Assembly (NCBI GenBank): GCA_017470505.1
Contig: JAFUYO010000043.1
Location: 1-36,235 of the forward strand
Direction: 5' to 3'
Length of the DNA stretch: 36,235 nt
Source: Butyrivibrio sp.
GTDB lineage: Bacteria; Bacillota; Clostridia; Lachnospirales; Lachnospiraceae
Shown: in pieces, positions 15,377-23,451 of the stretch
Layout of the letters: every line of letters starts with the position of its first letter
Numbering within the stretch: position 1 is the first letter of the stretch
Program-made: the position numbers and the translations under genes
Notes under the pieces: generated by a model
Seen by the model: only the letters and a program-made list of their open reading frames with translations
What the model was told of the DNA's origin: nothing
Databases searched by the model: none

Positions 15377-15476
15377 TATATCATCTTATATAATATATCG
15401 CGCACAACCGATTTTTTCAACGATTAATATTAATGAACACAAAACTTTCACATATTTAAGAGGAGGCTTTAGGAAA

Positions 15477-17084
15477 ATGGCTGTCAAATACATCTTTGTG
15501 ACCGGCGGAGTCGTATCAGGTCTTGGAAAAGGGATTACCGCTGCATCTTTGGGAAGGCTTTTAAAGGCCAGAGGGTACAAGGTTACGATGCAGAAATTCG
15601 ATCCCTACATCAATATCGACCCCGGGACCATGAACCCCGTTCAGCACGGAGAGGTATTCGTCACTGAGGACGGAACCGAGACCGATCTTGACCTTGGCCA
15701 CTACGAGAGATTCATAGACGAGAACCTCGACAAGAATTCAAACGTCACCACCGGCAAGATCTACTGGTCGGTCCTTCAGAAGGAGAGGCGCGGAGATTAC
15801 GGCGGGCGCACCGTCCAGGTTATCCCGCACATCACCAACGAGATAAAGAGCAAGTTCTACCGCAACTTTACCGACGATGAGACGAGGATCGCCATCATTG
15901 AGGTGGGCGGGACCGTCGGAGATATCGAGTCGCAGCCCTTCCTCGAGGCGATCAGGCAGTTCCAGCACGAGGTCGGTCACGAGAACGCGATGCTGATCCT
16001 GGTTTCACTTATCCCGTATCTTCGCTGCTCACAGGAGATCAAGACCAAGCCGACCCAGTCCGCTGTCAAGACCATGCAGGGAATGGGACTTCAGCCCGAT
16101 GTCATCGTCTGCAGGAGCGAGCTGGAGCTCAACCAGGAGACCAGGGACAAGATAGCTCTTTTCTGCAATGTTCCCTCGAGCCACGTTCTGAACAACCTGG
16201 ATCTCGAGTACCTCTACGAGGCTCCTCTTGCCATGGAAAAAGAGCACCTGGCCCAGGTTGCATGCGAGTGCCTGAATCTGGAGTGTCCAGATCCCGACCT
16301 TGCCGACTGGAAGGCCATGGTCGACACCCTCTACTCCCTGAAACAGGAGGTAAGGGTTGCACTTGTAGGTAAGTACACACAGCTCCACGACGCCTACATC
16401 AGCGTTGTTGAAGCTCTCAAGCACGGCGGAATCTCCAACCGCACCGCCGTTGGTATCAAATGGGTTGACTCCGAGGAGGTCACCCCCGATAATGTCGCAG
16501 ATTTCCTCTCTGACGTGGACGGACTCATCGTTCCCGGTGGCTTTGGCGACCGCGGTATCGAGGGCATGATAACTTCCATCAGATATGCCCGCGAGAATAA
16601 CCTCCCCTTCCTGGGCCTCTGCCTCGGAATGCAGCTTGCGATCGTCGAGTTTGCCAGAAACGTCGTCGGGTACGCAGATGCGCACTCCATCGAGTTTGAC
16701 CCGAACACCCAGCACCCGATGATAGCTCTTTTGCCGGATCAGAACGGGGTTGAGGATATCGGAGGAACGTTGCGTCTTGGCTCATACCCCTGCGTTCTCG
16801 ACAAGGAATCCAAGGCCTTTGAGCTCTTTGGAAATGAGAACATCACGGAGCGCCACCGCCACAGATATGAGGTCAACAACGACTACCGAAATGTCCTCGT
16901 GCAGAACGGCATGCGCCTCTGCGGAATGTCACCTGACGGCAGGATTGTGGAGATGATAGAGCTTCCCGCCAATTCGTTCCACATGGCGACCCAGGCTCAC
17001 CCCGAGCTCAAGAGCCGCCCCAACCGTCCGCACCCTCTTTTCTCAGGCTTTATAAAGGCTTCGCTTGAGCACAAAGGCAACTGA
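15477..17084 (+). CDS. pyrG: CTP synthase
   Basis: 535 residues, the normal size. It converts UTP to CTP with ATP and glutamine. The N-terminal synthetase domain opens [20 protein letters not shown]. The C-terminal class I glutamine amidotransferase domain has the oxyanion strand VPGGFGDRG, the nucleophile Cys in GLCLGMQLA, and the His/Glu pair in [11 protein letters not shown] strong AGAGGAGG ribosome site precedes the ATG. The gene is divergent from ftsH and is followed one base later by the ATG of a receiver protein, so the regulator genes downstream may share its transcript. Confidence 0.97.
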   Translation: MAVKYIFVTGGVVSGLGKGITAASLGRLLKARGYKVTMQKFDPYINIDPGTMNPVQHGEVFVTEDGTETDLDLGHYERFIDENLDKNSNVTTGKIYWSVLQKERRGDYGGRTVQVIPHITNEIKSKFYRNFTDDETRIAIIEVGGTVGDIESQPFLEAIRQFQHEVGHENAMLILVSLIPYLRCSQEIKTKPTQSAVKTMQGMGLQPDVIVCRSELELNQETRDKIALFCNVPSSHVLNNLDLEYLYEAPLAMEKEHLAQVACECLNLECPDPDLADWKAMVDTLYSLKQEVRVALVGKYTQLHDAYISVVEALKHGGISNRTAVGIKWVDSEEVTPDNVADFLSDVDGLIVPGGFGDRGIEGMITSIRYARENNLPFLGLCLGMQLAIVEFARNVVGYADAHSIEFDPNTQHPMIALLPDQNGVEDIGGTLRLGSYPCVLDKESKAFELFGNENITERHRHRYEVNNDYRNVLVQNGMRLCGMSPDGRIVEMIELPANSFHMATQAHPELKSRPNRPHPLFSGFIKASLEHKGN

Positions 17085-17085
17085 T

Positions 17086-17457
17086 ATGAGCAGAATTTTA
17101 GTTGTAGACGACGATGAAGTTATGCTGAATTTCACAAAGATGTGGCTACAGAAGGAGAAGTACTTTGTCATCTGTGCGTCCTCCGGAAAAGAGGCGCTCT
17201 CCTTCCTTCAGAGCAGCAGGCCCGACCTTATCCTACTGGACTACCGCATGCCCGAGATGGACGGCCCTGCAGTTCTCTCTGCCATCCGCGCGGATGAGCA
17301 CCTGAGGGACATCCCCGTCTACTACAGGACCGGGATGGACGACCTTGTTGCAAGGGCAGATGATGGACCGGCTCCCGACGGCATCATCCCGAAATCCGAG
17401 GGGAAACCTCTTCTGATAAAAACAGTTGCAGCAGCTTTAGGAACTGTCACGAAATAA
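17086..17457 (+). CDS. Stand-alone receiver (CheY-like) domain protein
   Basis: 123 residues from the ATG at 17086, chosen because MSRILVVDDD is a standard receiver opening and an AAAGG lies upstream; a longer reading from 17065 would only overlap pyrG. Acidic pocket D8-D10, phospho-acceptor D52 (LILLDYRMPEMDG), a conserved Thr in YYRTG and a Lys near the end (IPKSEGKP) are present. There is no output domain. It could be a phosphate shuttle for the HPt domain of the next protein. The last five residues (GTVTK) and the stop codon are encoded inside the repeat at 17440-17498, so the original C-terminus has probably been replaced. Confidence 0.85.
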   Translation: MSRILVVDDDEVMLNFTKMWLQKEKYFVICASSGKEALSFLQSSRPDLILLDYRMPEMDGPAVLSAIRADEHLRDIPVYYRTGMDDLVARADDGPAPDGIIPKSEGKPLLIKTVAAALGTVTK

Positions 17458-17498
17458 CTTGAGCAGATTGCTTGTCCGGAGCATTTCGTGACAGTTCC
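17440..17498. repeat. GGAACTGT repeat, short hairpin copy c
   Basis: Perfect 16-bp inverted repeat GGAACTGTCACGAAAT (17440-17455) and its complement (17483-17498) around 27 bases. Flanked by TTA and TTAC, like other copies. It begins inside the receiver gene, contributing its last codons and TAA stop, and ends 20 bases before the next start codon. It could fold in the mRNA between the two regulator genes. Confidence 0.75.
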
Positions 17499-17518
17499 TT
17501 ACGAAAAAAGGATACAGA

Positions 17519-18955
17519 ATGGACTGGATAATTATTGTCGACGACGACAGCGAGATCCGGGCATTGGCCGCCTCAATACTCACAAGAGAGGGAGTTCGCG
17601 TAACCGGGCTGTCCTCCGGACTTGAGCTCCTGGGCTATATCGAAGGAATGTCTCTGTTTCCGGATCTGATCCTCCTTGACATCGAGATGCCGGGGATCGA
17701 CGGCTTTGAGACCCTTGTGCGCTTCAAGGACAAGTGCGACCCTGACGGCGAGATACCTGTCATATTTTTTACCGGCATCAATGACAAAGAGATGGAAATA
17801 CGGGGCCTGCAGCTCGGCGCCGTGGACTTTATCAGAAAACCTTTTTACCCGGAGATCCTGACCCTCAGGATAAAGAGGGCCATAGAGCTGTCACACCTTC
17901 AAAAGAGCCTCTCGAGGGAGGTCGCCAAAAAGTCCAGGGAGAACAGCCGCCTGACGCTCCACGTCGTCCAGACACTTGCTGAGACGATCGACGCCAAGGA
18001 CACTTACACCAACGGCCATTCCAGCCGCGTTGCGATCTACTCGCGCCTCATTGCAGGCAGGATGGGCTACAGCGAGGAGGATCAGGACAATATCTACATG
18101 ATGGGGCTTCTCCACGATGTAGGCAAGATCGGCGTCCCCGACTGGATCATCAACAAGACCTCACACCTTACAGACGAGGAATTTCTCGAAATAAAAAAAC
18201 ACCCTGTTGTGGGTGACAAGATCCTCAAAAAGATAACCGAGATGCCGCTTCTAGCCTGCGGTGCGAGGTGGCACCACGAGAGGATCGACGGAAACGGCTA
18301 TCCCGACGGCCTTAAAGGTGATGAGATTCCCGAGCAGGCCCGCATTATCGCTGTCGCAGACGCCTATGACGCTATGACCAGCAACCGAAGCTACAGAAAC
18401 CAGCTCCCTCAGGACATGGTCAGGGATGAGATAGAAAAGGGTAAGGGCACACAGTTTGACCCGCGGATCGCCGATATCATGATAGAGCTCATCAAAGAGG
18501 ACGTCAGATATGAGATGCGCGAGGGCGCAGCCGAAGGGTCAGCGCTTCATCAGCGCTCCGAGGAGGAGACCATCCGTCACATGGACGATATGACCGCTCT
18601 TCCGGAAGCGCTCCTTGTGCTCACTGAGCTTGACACCTCTCTCGGCCTTGAATACTGCGGCGAAATTGAGGACTACCTACTTGCTCTGCAGATCTTCGCG
18701 GACTCAATACCGTCGAAAGCCGCCAAGATAAAGGAAGCCCTCGATGCGGGAGATATACAGAACTACACGACGCTCGTCCACTCTCTTAAGAGCTCAGCGC
18801 GCGCCATCGGTGCCATCGACATATCAGATCTTGCCAAAGAACTCGAGGCAGCCGGAAACGCAGAGGACATCGCCGGGATAAAAGAGAGAACCCCGCAGCT
18901 CCTTGAAAAGTACAGCGCATTGGAAGCACCGCTCAAGGCACTGTCTAAGGACTGA
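17519..18955 (+). CDS. REC / HD-GYP / HPt regulator (cyclic-di-GMP phosphodiesterase)
   Basis: 478 residues with three domains. REC (about 1-120) has phospho-acceptor D54 and K107. HD-GYP (about 145-330) has H199-D200, the downstream HHE (252-254) and an intact GYP motif at 260-262, so it is expected to hydrolyse cyclic-di-GMP. A C-terminal HPt-like four-helix segment (about 375-478) has His421 in HSLKSSARAIGA. The architecture suggests a phosphorelay input and output combined in one chain, with the receiver encoded just upstream as a possible partner. No histidine kinase is encoded beside it. AAAAGGA ribosome site upstream. Confidence 0.9.
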   Translation: MDWIIIVDDDSEIRALAASILTREGVRVTGLSSGLELLGYIEGMSLFPDLILLDIEMPGIDGFETLVRFKDKCDPDGEIPVIFFTGINDKEMEIRGLQLGAVDFIRKPFYPEILTLRIKRAIELSHLQKSLSREVAKKSRENSRLTLHVVQTLAETIDAKDTYTNGHSSRVAIYSRLIAGRMGYSEEDQDNIYMMGLLHDVGKIGVPDWIINKTSHLTDEEFLEIKKHPVVGDKILKKITEMPLLACGARWHHERIDGNGYPDGLKGDEIPEQARIIAVADAYDAMTSNRSYRNQLPQDMVRDEIEKGKGTQFDPRIADIMIELIKEDVRYEMREGAAEGSALHQRSEEETIRHMDDMTALPEALLVLTELDTSLGLEYCGEIEDYLLALQIFADSIPSKAAKIKEALDAGDIQNYTTLVHSLKSSARAIGAIDISDLAKELEAAGNAEDIAGIKERTPQLLEKYSALEAPLKALSKD

Positions 18956-18973
18956 ACAGGACAAACCCTGTTC
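18954..18973 (+). terminator. Hairpin at the stop codon of the HD-GYP gene
   Basis: GAACAGG (18954-18960) pairs with CCTGTTC (18967-18973) across a 6-base loop, overlapping the TGA at 18953-18955. No strong T-run follows, so termination activity is uncertain. Confidence 0.35.
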
Positions 18974-18998
18974 GCTGCCGCTGCAACTTGACAGCTGT

Positions 18999-19033
18999 GG
19001 AACTGCAACGAATTTACGCAGAGCTGTAGTTCC
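18999..19033. repeat. GGAACTGT repeat, degenerate copy d
   Basis: GGAACTGCAACGAATTTACGC at the left and a TGTAGTTCC end at the right keep the family's ends in 35 bp. It lies between the convergent HD-GYP and F5/8C-like genes, where it could serve as a structured 3' end for both. Confidence 0.5.
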
Positions 19034-19048
19034 TTGAACAGTGCTTTA

Positions 19049-19846
19049 TCAGTCTCTTCCTGTTTCCCTGCCGTACACTTCAATCTGAGTAAGTGCAGGG
19101 AAGGGGCTAGGGTCGTCAGACTTTATAAGATTTCCAAGCTTTAACTTATCTATCCCCGGGCGCCTTATGTCAAAGACATGGGGCTCCTGTATTTTTTTGT
19201 CCATTTTTACGACTTCGCTAGTCCCGTCTGAGAAAGTAAAGGTTCCCTCCACCCAGTAGTTGTCGTGTGGGAAATCCGCTCTGGTGTAGAGAACAATCTT
19301 CTCTATATCAACCTTTCTTCCAAAGTCAATCGTTATCTCCGCGTCATCCTGCCTGTTTATCCCCCACGACTCATAGGGCCACTCCCCGTGCGACAGAGTC
19401 GCGATGCAGCCATCGATAGCGTTCCTCGCGGCAAAGACAGCTTCTCCCCTCGTCTCGACATTTGCGCTTGCGTGCGGATAGACACCTGATACCTCATGCT
19501 GGTCAAAGGGGTTTAATGCGAGATTTTTGTAGCTGTTTATTTTGTAGTCCCTCGCCCGCCTTATCGTGACAATGTGCCTGTTTCCAAAGAAAGCAAGCGG
19601 ATTGTAGCTAGTCTTTTTCTCATAAAAGGGCACGGTGAATAAAACCGTCTCCTCCTTTATCAGAACGAGCGCAGGGTCAATGCAGGCATCAGCCTTCACA
19701 ACGTAGAATTCCCCGGGCGTAATCCCCGAAAACTCGATTATGTCGCCTTTTCTGTATTCTCCGTCCCAGGCAAGGACAACTTCCTCTTCTCCTTCGCTCT
19801 CCGCCTTCGGCAGATGGTCCCAGTCGTTGTACACAGTAATCTTCAT
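19049..19846 (-). CDS. F5/8 type C (discoidin-like) domain protein, cytoplasmic
   Basis: 265 residues from the ATG at 19846, chosen for its AAGGAGG ribosome site and lack of signal in the longer reading. An N-terminal region of about 120 residues is rich in beta-strand character and not recognised. From about 125 on it resembles a galactose-binding, F5/8 type C-like domain (ASANVETRGE...ARNAIDGCIAT...WPYESWGINRQDDAEITIDFGRKVDIEKIVLYTRADFPHDNYW), a fold that usually binds carbohydrate. There is no signal peptide. Last gene of the uronate-glycan operon, downstream of the DUF2264 gene, with a nested palindromic repeat in the gap. Likely an intracellular carbohydrate-binding or accessory protein; no catalytic residues can be named. 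Confidence 0.7.
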   Translation of the reverse strand: MKITVYNDWDHLPKAESEGEEEVVLAWDGEYRKGDIIEFSGITPGEFYVVKADACIDPALVLIKEETVLFTVPFYEKKTSYNPLAFFGNRHIVTIRRARDYKINSYKNLALNPFDQHEVSGVYPHASANVETRGEAVFAARNAIDGCIATLSHGEWPYESWGINRQDDAEITIDFGRKVDIEKIVLYTRADFPHDNYWVEGTFTFSDGTSEVVKMDKKIQEPHVFDIRRPGIDKLKLGNLIKSDDPSPFPALTQIEVYGRETGRD

Positions 19847-19867
19847 ACTATCCTCCTTGTTATGACA

Positions 19868-20032
19868 TTTTTCACTATCACGTCCCGCCATTATTATTTT
19901 GACCCTTAAAAACACGTTTTAGTAGTCAAATTTTTTTCCAAACCTGAAATAATGAAAAACAGCCACTGAAAATTCCTATTTTTACCGGCAAAAGGGTCAA
20001 ATTTTCAACGAACACATAAAATAGTGACAAAA
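19868..20032. repeat. Nested palindromic element, copy B (165 bp)
   Basis: Corresponds to the inner and right part of copy A. TTTTTCACTAT at 19868-19878, then a central stem TTTTGACCCTTAAAA (19897-19911) against TTTTAGTAGTCAAA (19917-19930, two mismatches), AAATAATGAAAA (19947-19958), AAAAGGGTCAAA near 19990-20001, and AAAATAGTGACAAAA at the end. Order and spacing match copy A. It fills most of the gap between the DUF2264 and F5/8C-like genes, so it would be transcribed within the operon. Confidence 0.7.
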
Positions 20033-20058
20033 TCATAAATTCAGGCCGCCAAATTATG

Positions 20059-22101
20059 TTACAGCGTGAGTCCGGCTTCGATGCCGTAGAAATCGATCGT
20101 GCGAACTTCGCCACTCTTTAAGCAGATTTTCACGGGACCGTACCCTCCGCAGCGCTGCGGGTCGGTGTAATCGATGTGGTCTATCGGGAAAATCTCATCG
20201 TCCGAAAAGTCCTCTAAGAACTCCTTTGTGATCACCTGCGATATCAGGAAATATGGCTCATAGCCGTACTGCTTCTTCCTCTCAGTTACTCCGTAGACAA
20301 CAATTGACTTTTCGCTGTCAGGGTTTGTCCCTGTGCTCTCTGTCCTTTCGATGCCGCTCCAGCCGTCCATGACGGTGAATGCCAGCTGCTTCTCTTTTCC
20401 GGTGTGGTCGTGCCCCTTTAAGATGACTGCGTGACAGCCGTCCTTTTCTTTTGTGATGATATCGGTTCCGTTGTCGGGGAAACCGAATGCCCCCAGCGTC
20501 AGCCTCAGGGGGCGCCTGTACATGCGGATCTTGTCCGCCCTTATGATTCCGCAGGGAACCACAAAGTCCGCAAGGTCAATCGCTGTTCTCCAGTGGCACT
20601 CCGTCTCAAGCTCGTAGTCAAAAAACTGTCTCCTGTAGAGAACGCTACCCTTCTCGCCCGCCCAGAATGTCACGTTTGCGCGGAGGATCTGGCCATCGTC
20701 CGTGTACTTTAAGACGTACTGCTGCGACTCCACATCTTCTCGCACCGTCGCTTCCCACGGGAACTTCGAGTTGAACACGAGCTTGGAGTAGTTGTTCATG
20801 CCGCGGATGTCCGATTTATCCTTTACGACCTTGCCGGTCCTGAGCTCCGTGGTTCCGTTCCTTTCGTGATTTGCGACACAGAGCCCGGGACCGTTTAAGG
20901 TCGTCACTTTTGTCTCGCCTTCTGAAAGCTCATCCCAGAGGCCGCCATTTTCTTTTGCCGTCCAGAATGGGTGATCGGCAGGAAGATGCAGGCACAAAAG
21001 GGCCTTGGCAAGCCAAAACGGCGACTCGGCGCAGGAGTAGCTCTGAACAAGAGGAACGAAGGGTCCGTAGAAGCCGAGGGTCGGAACGCCCTCCCACAAA
21101 AAGTCATCGCGCGTAAAAAACTGAAGGAGTGAGCCAGAGCATATCCTTCGCGCAAGTCCCGGATCTGCCGCAGGGTTTTTCAGCATAAAGTTTGCGTCAA
21201 ACGGACTTGTTGCGGCATTCCTGTAAATCCCGCTCCTCCCCCACATATTGGTAAAGCCGTCGCGGTCAAAAAACGCGGGATAGGTCTTCATGAGTTCATT
21301 TGAGTTCTCCTCGAAACGCTCCGCGATGTAGGGCTCATTTTCATAGCCGTACCAATTGTTCCAGATGGAGGTGTACATATTGAAGGCCCAGCACGAGTAG
21401 TAGTCAAAAGAGTGCCCGTCCCTGTACCAGCCATCCCCAACGTAATAATGGAGTATGTTCTGGGCATGGTCGCGCATTATGTCCCTGTCGATATCGTAGC
21501 CGTTCATGTATAGGAAGGAGAGGTCTAACATATTAAAGAGCCGCCAGTTCTGCGGAACAGTGTTTGAGTGCCCAAAGTCAGAGAGAAACGCTGCTATTCT
21601 GTCCTTTTCCTCTTTGGTATAGGTATCCCAGATCTCGTCTTTGGAGAGCCACAGACAGATAACAAGGGCAGCGGTCTCAACGGTCTGCTGATATGTGGCA
21701 AAGGGGTTGCCGCTTGTATCTGCCTCTTTCATGTCCCTGTAGGAGAGCACATAGTTCTTTTCCCCGGGGGTAACGGCGCAAAGGACCTGCTTCCTGTAGT
21801 AGTCGCGGATATTAATTCCGTTCAGGACAAGGTCAGGCTCGATATGCACCAGCGGCGCCGCAATGAAAAAAGACCTCGCAAGCCCCTCAAAGATTTCAGC
21901 CTTGTAGCGCCACTCTGGATCGCCCTTTTTGGGATATGTCACCTCAGTCTCATAGCGCGGCATCACGACAGGGTCCTCGATACTCTTAATATGACGAAAG
22001 GCCCCCTCGATAAGGTACTTTGCGGCTTCTATCCAGCTCTCTCTCGTAAGTTCCGTATATGGACTAAGCTTATAATCAAGGTGTTTTGGTTCAAATTTCA
22101 T
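20059..22101 (-). CDS. DUF2264 protein, probable alpha/alpha-barrel carbohydrate enzyme
   Basis: 680 residues without a signal peptide. The first 400 or so residues match the DUF2264 family as I know it: SPYTGLTR-like opening, RYKAEIFEGLARSFF, NWRLFNML, YYVGDGWYRDGHSFDYYS, WGRSGIYRNAATSPF, FLWEGVPTLGFYG. The richness in Trp/Tyr/Asp and the helical repeats suggest an (alpha/alpha) barrel. The remaining 280 residues look beta-rich. The biochemical role of the family is not securely known to me. Its neighbours are a heparinase II/III-like lyase and GH88, so activity on a uronic-acid-containing oligosaccharide is the best inference. AAGGAG ribosome site before the ATG. Confidence 0.8.
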   Translation of the reverse strand: MKFEPKHLDYKLSPYTELTRESWIEAAKYLIEGAFRHIKSIEDPVVMPRYETEVTYPKKGDPEWRYKAEIFEGLARSFFIAAPLVHIEPDLVLNGINIRDYYRKQVLCAVTPGEKNYVLSYRDMKEADTSGNPFATYQQTVETAALVICLWLSKDEIWDTYTKEEKDRIAAFLSDFGHSNTVPQNWRLFNMLDLSFLYMNGYDIDRDIMRDHAQNILHYYVGDGWYRDGHSFDYYSCWAFNMYTSIWNNWYGYENEPYIAERFEENSNELMKTYPAFFDRDGFTNMWGRSGIYRNAATSPFDANFMLKNPAADPGLARRICSGSLLQFFTRDDFLWEGVPTLGFYGPFVPLVQSYSCAESPFWLAKALLCLHLPADHPFWTAKENGGLWDELSEGETKVTTLNGPGLCVANHERNGTTELRTGKVVKDKSDIRGMNNYSKLVFNSKFPWEATVREDVESQQYVLKYTDDGQILRANVTFWAGEKGSVLYRRQFFDYELETECHWRTAIDLADFVVPCGIIRADKIRMYRRPLRLTLGAFGFPDNGTDIITKEKDGCHAVILKGHDHTGKEKQLAFTVMDGWSGIERTESTGTNPDSEKSIVVYGVTERKKQYGYEPYFLISQVITKEFLEDFSDDEIFPIDHIDYTDPQRCGGYGPVKICLKSGEVRTIDFYGIEAGLTL

Positions 22102-22115
22102 AGAAATCTCCTTGT

Positions 22116-22185
22116 ATCCGCATTTCCCGCGGATTTCTGCGCATATCGCGGAGCGCCTGCGAAAATGCTGTCCTATTCAGCATTT
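22116..22185 (-). other. Two hairpins between GH88 and DUF2264 genes
   Basis: AAATGCTG/CAGCATTT (22163-22170, 22178-22185) is a perfect 8-bp stem with a 7-base loop starting 2 bases after the GH88 stop. ATCCGC/GCGGAT (22116-22121, 22129-22134) lies closer to the next ribosome site. They may protect or process the mRNA between the two cistrons; there is no long T-run for efficient termination. Confidence 0.45.
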
Positions 22186-22187
22186 CT

Positions 22188-23438
22188 TTAGAATATTCTG
22201 AGAGCGTCGCCCGACAACTTCATCATAGCCTCGATAAAGTAGTAGTCGCCGTAGATAATTGACATATTGTGGCCGTCGCCGTGGTAGTCCACAGCGCAGT
22301 TATTTAAGATATTGTCGGTATCAGTTCCCCAGCTGCAGCGCTTTTCATCGAGGGTCTTTAAGAGCTTTATTGCTGCATCGAGGTATTTGTCGCCCTCATC
22401 GGAGGATACGCCCTTTCCTGCAGCACATCTTCCGGAAGCCCACAGCACCTCTTTTGCAGTGCTGTCATGGCCATGATTTTCATCGGTTAATTTGTTTCCG
22501 AGCCCGGCGGCGGTGCTGCCAAGAAGGGCTGCGAGCTCAATGAGGCCCGATGCCGTGATGGCTGCCGCTGTTGAATCCTCAAGGTCCACGTCCTTTGGCT
22601 GGCGGTAGTCTATCGGGACAAGGTAGCTTTCCGGCATATCTGATAACACGTAGTCAGCAATCTTTCTGGCTGTGTCAAGATATTTCCTGTCCCCGGTGTA
22701 GTAGTAGCTGAGCGCAAAGCCGTAGATACCCCAGCTCTGTCCCCTCGTCCATGAGGAGCCGACGCCGTACCCCTGCCCGCCGAGACTCTCCTTCATCTCT
22801 CCCGTAAAGGGGTCGAAGACCACGATATGGTTGACCGAGCCATCCTCTCTCACAAAGGTCTTCATGGCCGTGTCCGCGTGAGAGACTGCTATCATCTTAA
22901 ACCTGGGGTCAGTTGTCTCCTCGCTCGCCCGGTACAGAAGAGGCAGATTCATCATGCAGTCGATTATCGCATAGCCCCTCCTGTCAACGTTGTCCCAGTT
23001 ATTCCAGGCGCGGATGAAGTTACCCGCCATATTGAAGCGCCCCGCCATATTTCCTGCCGCGAGCATCGCGCGGTTAAGGGATTTCTCGTTTTTGTCCTGC
23101 CTGTACCTTATGACCGATGTCGGCAGCCACTTAAAGCCGTTGTCATGGTCAAGTTTCTCGCTCACCATGAGATTTTCATCGAGGAGTTCTTCCACATTTA
23201 TGGCTTCCTCCCGGAACAGCTCTTTTCCCGTCAGCTTGTAGAGCTGCCACATCTCACCGCCCCAGAAACCGTTGGTCCACCAGGTAACTTCGGTTTCTGC
23301 CTTGTTGTCGAAGCGCCCGTTTTCAGTTGTGTATGGAATGATGTCCCTGTTCCTCTCGGTGACAGGAACCATCTTGTCCTCAATTTTTTTAAGGGTGGCT
23401 CTCACCCAGTCTCTTTCAGCATTAGTCAATTCTCTCAT
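22188..23438 (-). CDS. GH88 unsaturated glucuronyl hydrolase
   Basis: 416 residues, no signal peptide, so cytoplasmic. GH88 enzymes hydrate the 4,5-unsaturated uronic acid left by polysaccharide lyases and release it from the oligosaccharide. D99 (in LDHDNGF) and D160 (in AIIDCMMNLPLL) are 61 residues apart, the same spacing as the essential Asp88 and Asp149 of the Bacillus enzyme. The WTRGQSWGIYGF motif is also present. About 35-40 residues around 307-348 (Gly/Ala/Ser/His-rich) look like an insertion, which explains the excess over the usual 375-380. It follows the lyase gene by 13 bp with a GGAGGAG ribosome site, consistent with sequential action on lyase products. Confidence 0.92.
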   Translation of the reverse strand: MRELTNAERDWVRATLKKIEDKMVPVTERNRDIIPYTTENGRFDNKAETEVTWWTNGFWGGEMWQLYKLTGKELFREEAINVEELLDENLMVSEKLDHDNGFKWLPTSVIRYRQDKNEKSLNRAMLAAGNMAGRFNMAGNFIRAWNNWDNVDRRGYAIIDCMMNLPLLYRASEETTDPRFKMIAVSHADTAMKTFVREDGSVNHIVVFDPFTGEMKESLGGQGYGVGSSWTRGQSWGIYGFALSYYYTGDRKYLDTARKIADYVLSDMPESYLVPIDYRQPKDVDLEDSTAAAITASGLIELAALLGSTAAGLGNKLTDENHGHDSTAKEVLWASGRCAAGKGVSSDEGDKYLDAAIKLLKTLDEKRCSWGTDTDNILNNCAVDYHGDGHNMSIIYGDYYFIEAMMKLSGDALRIF

Positions 23439-23451
23439 GACTTCTCCTCCT

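Noticed and set aside
17065-17085. Earlier start for the receiver protein adding seven residues inside pyrG
   Set aside because: Receiver domains begin at MSRILVVDD; the extra residues only arise from overlap with the pyrG 3' end.
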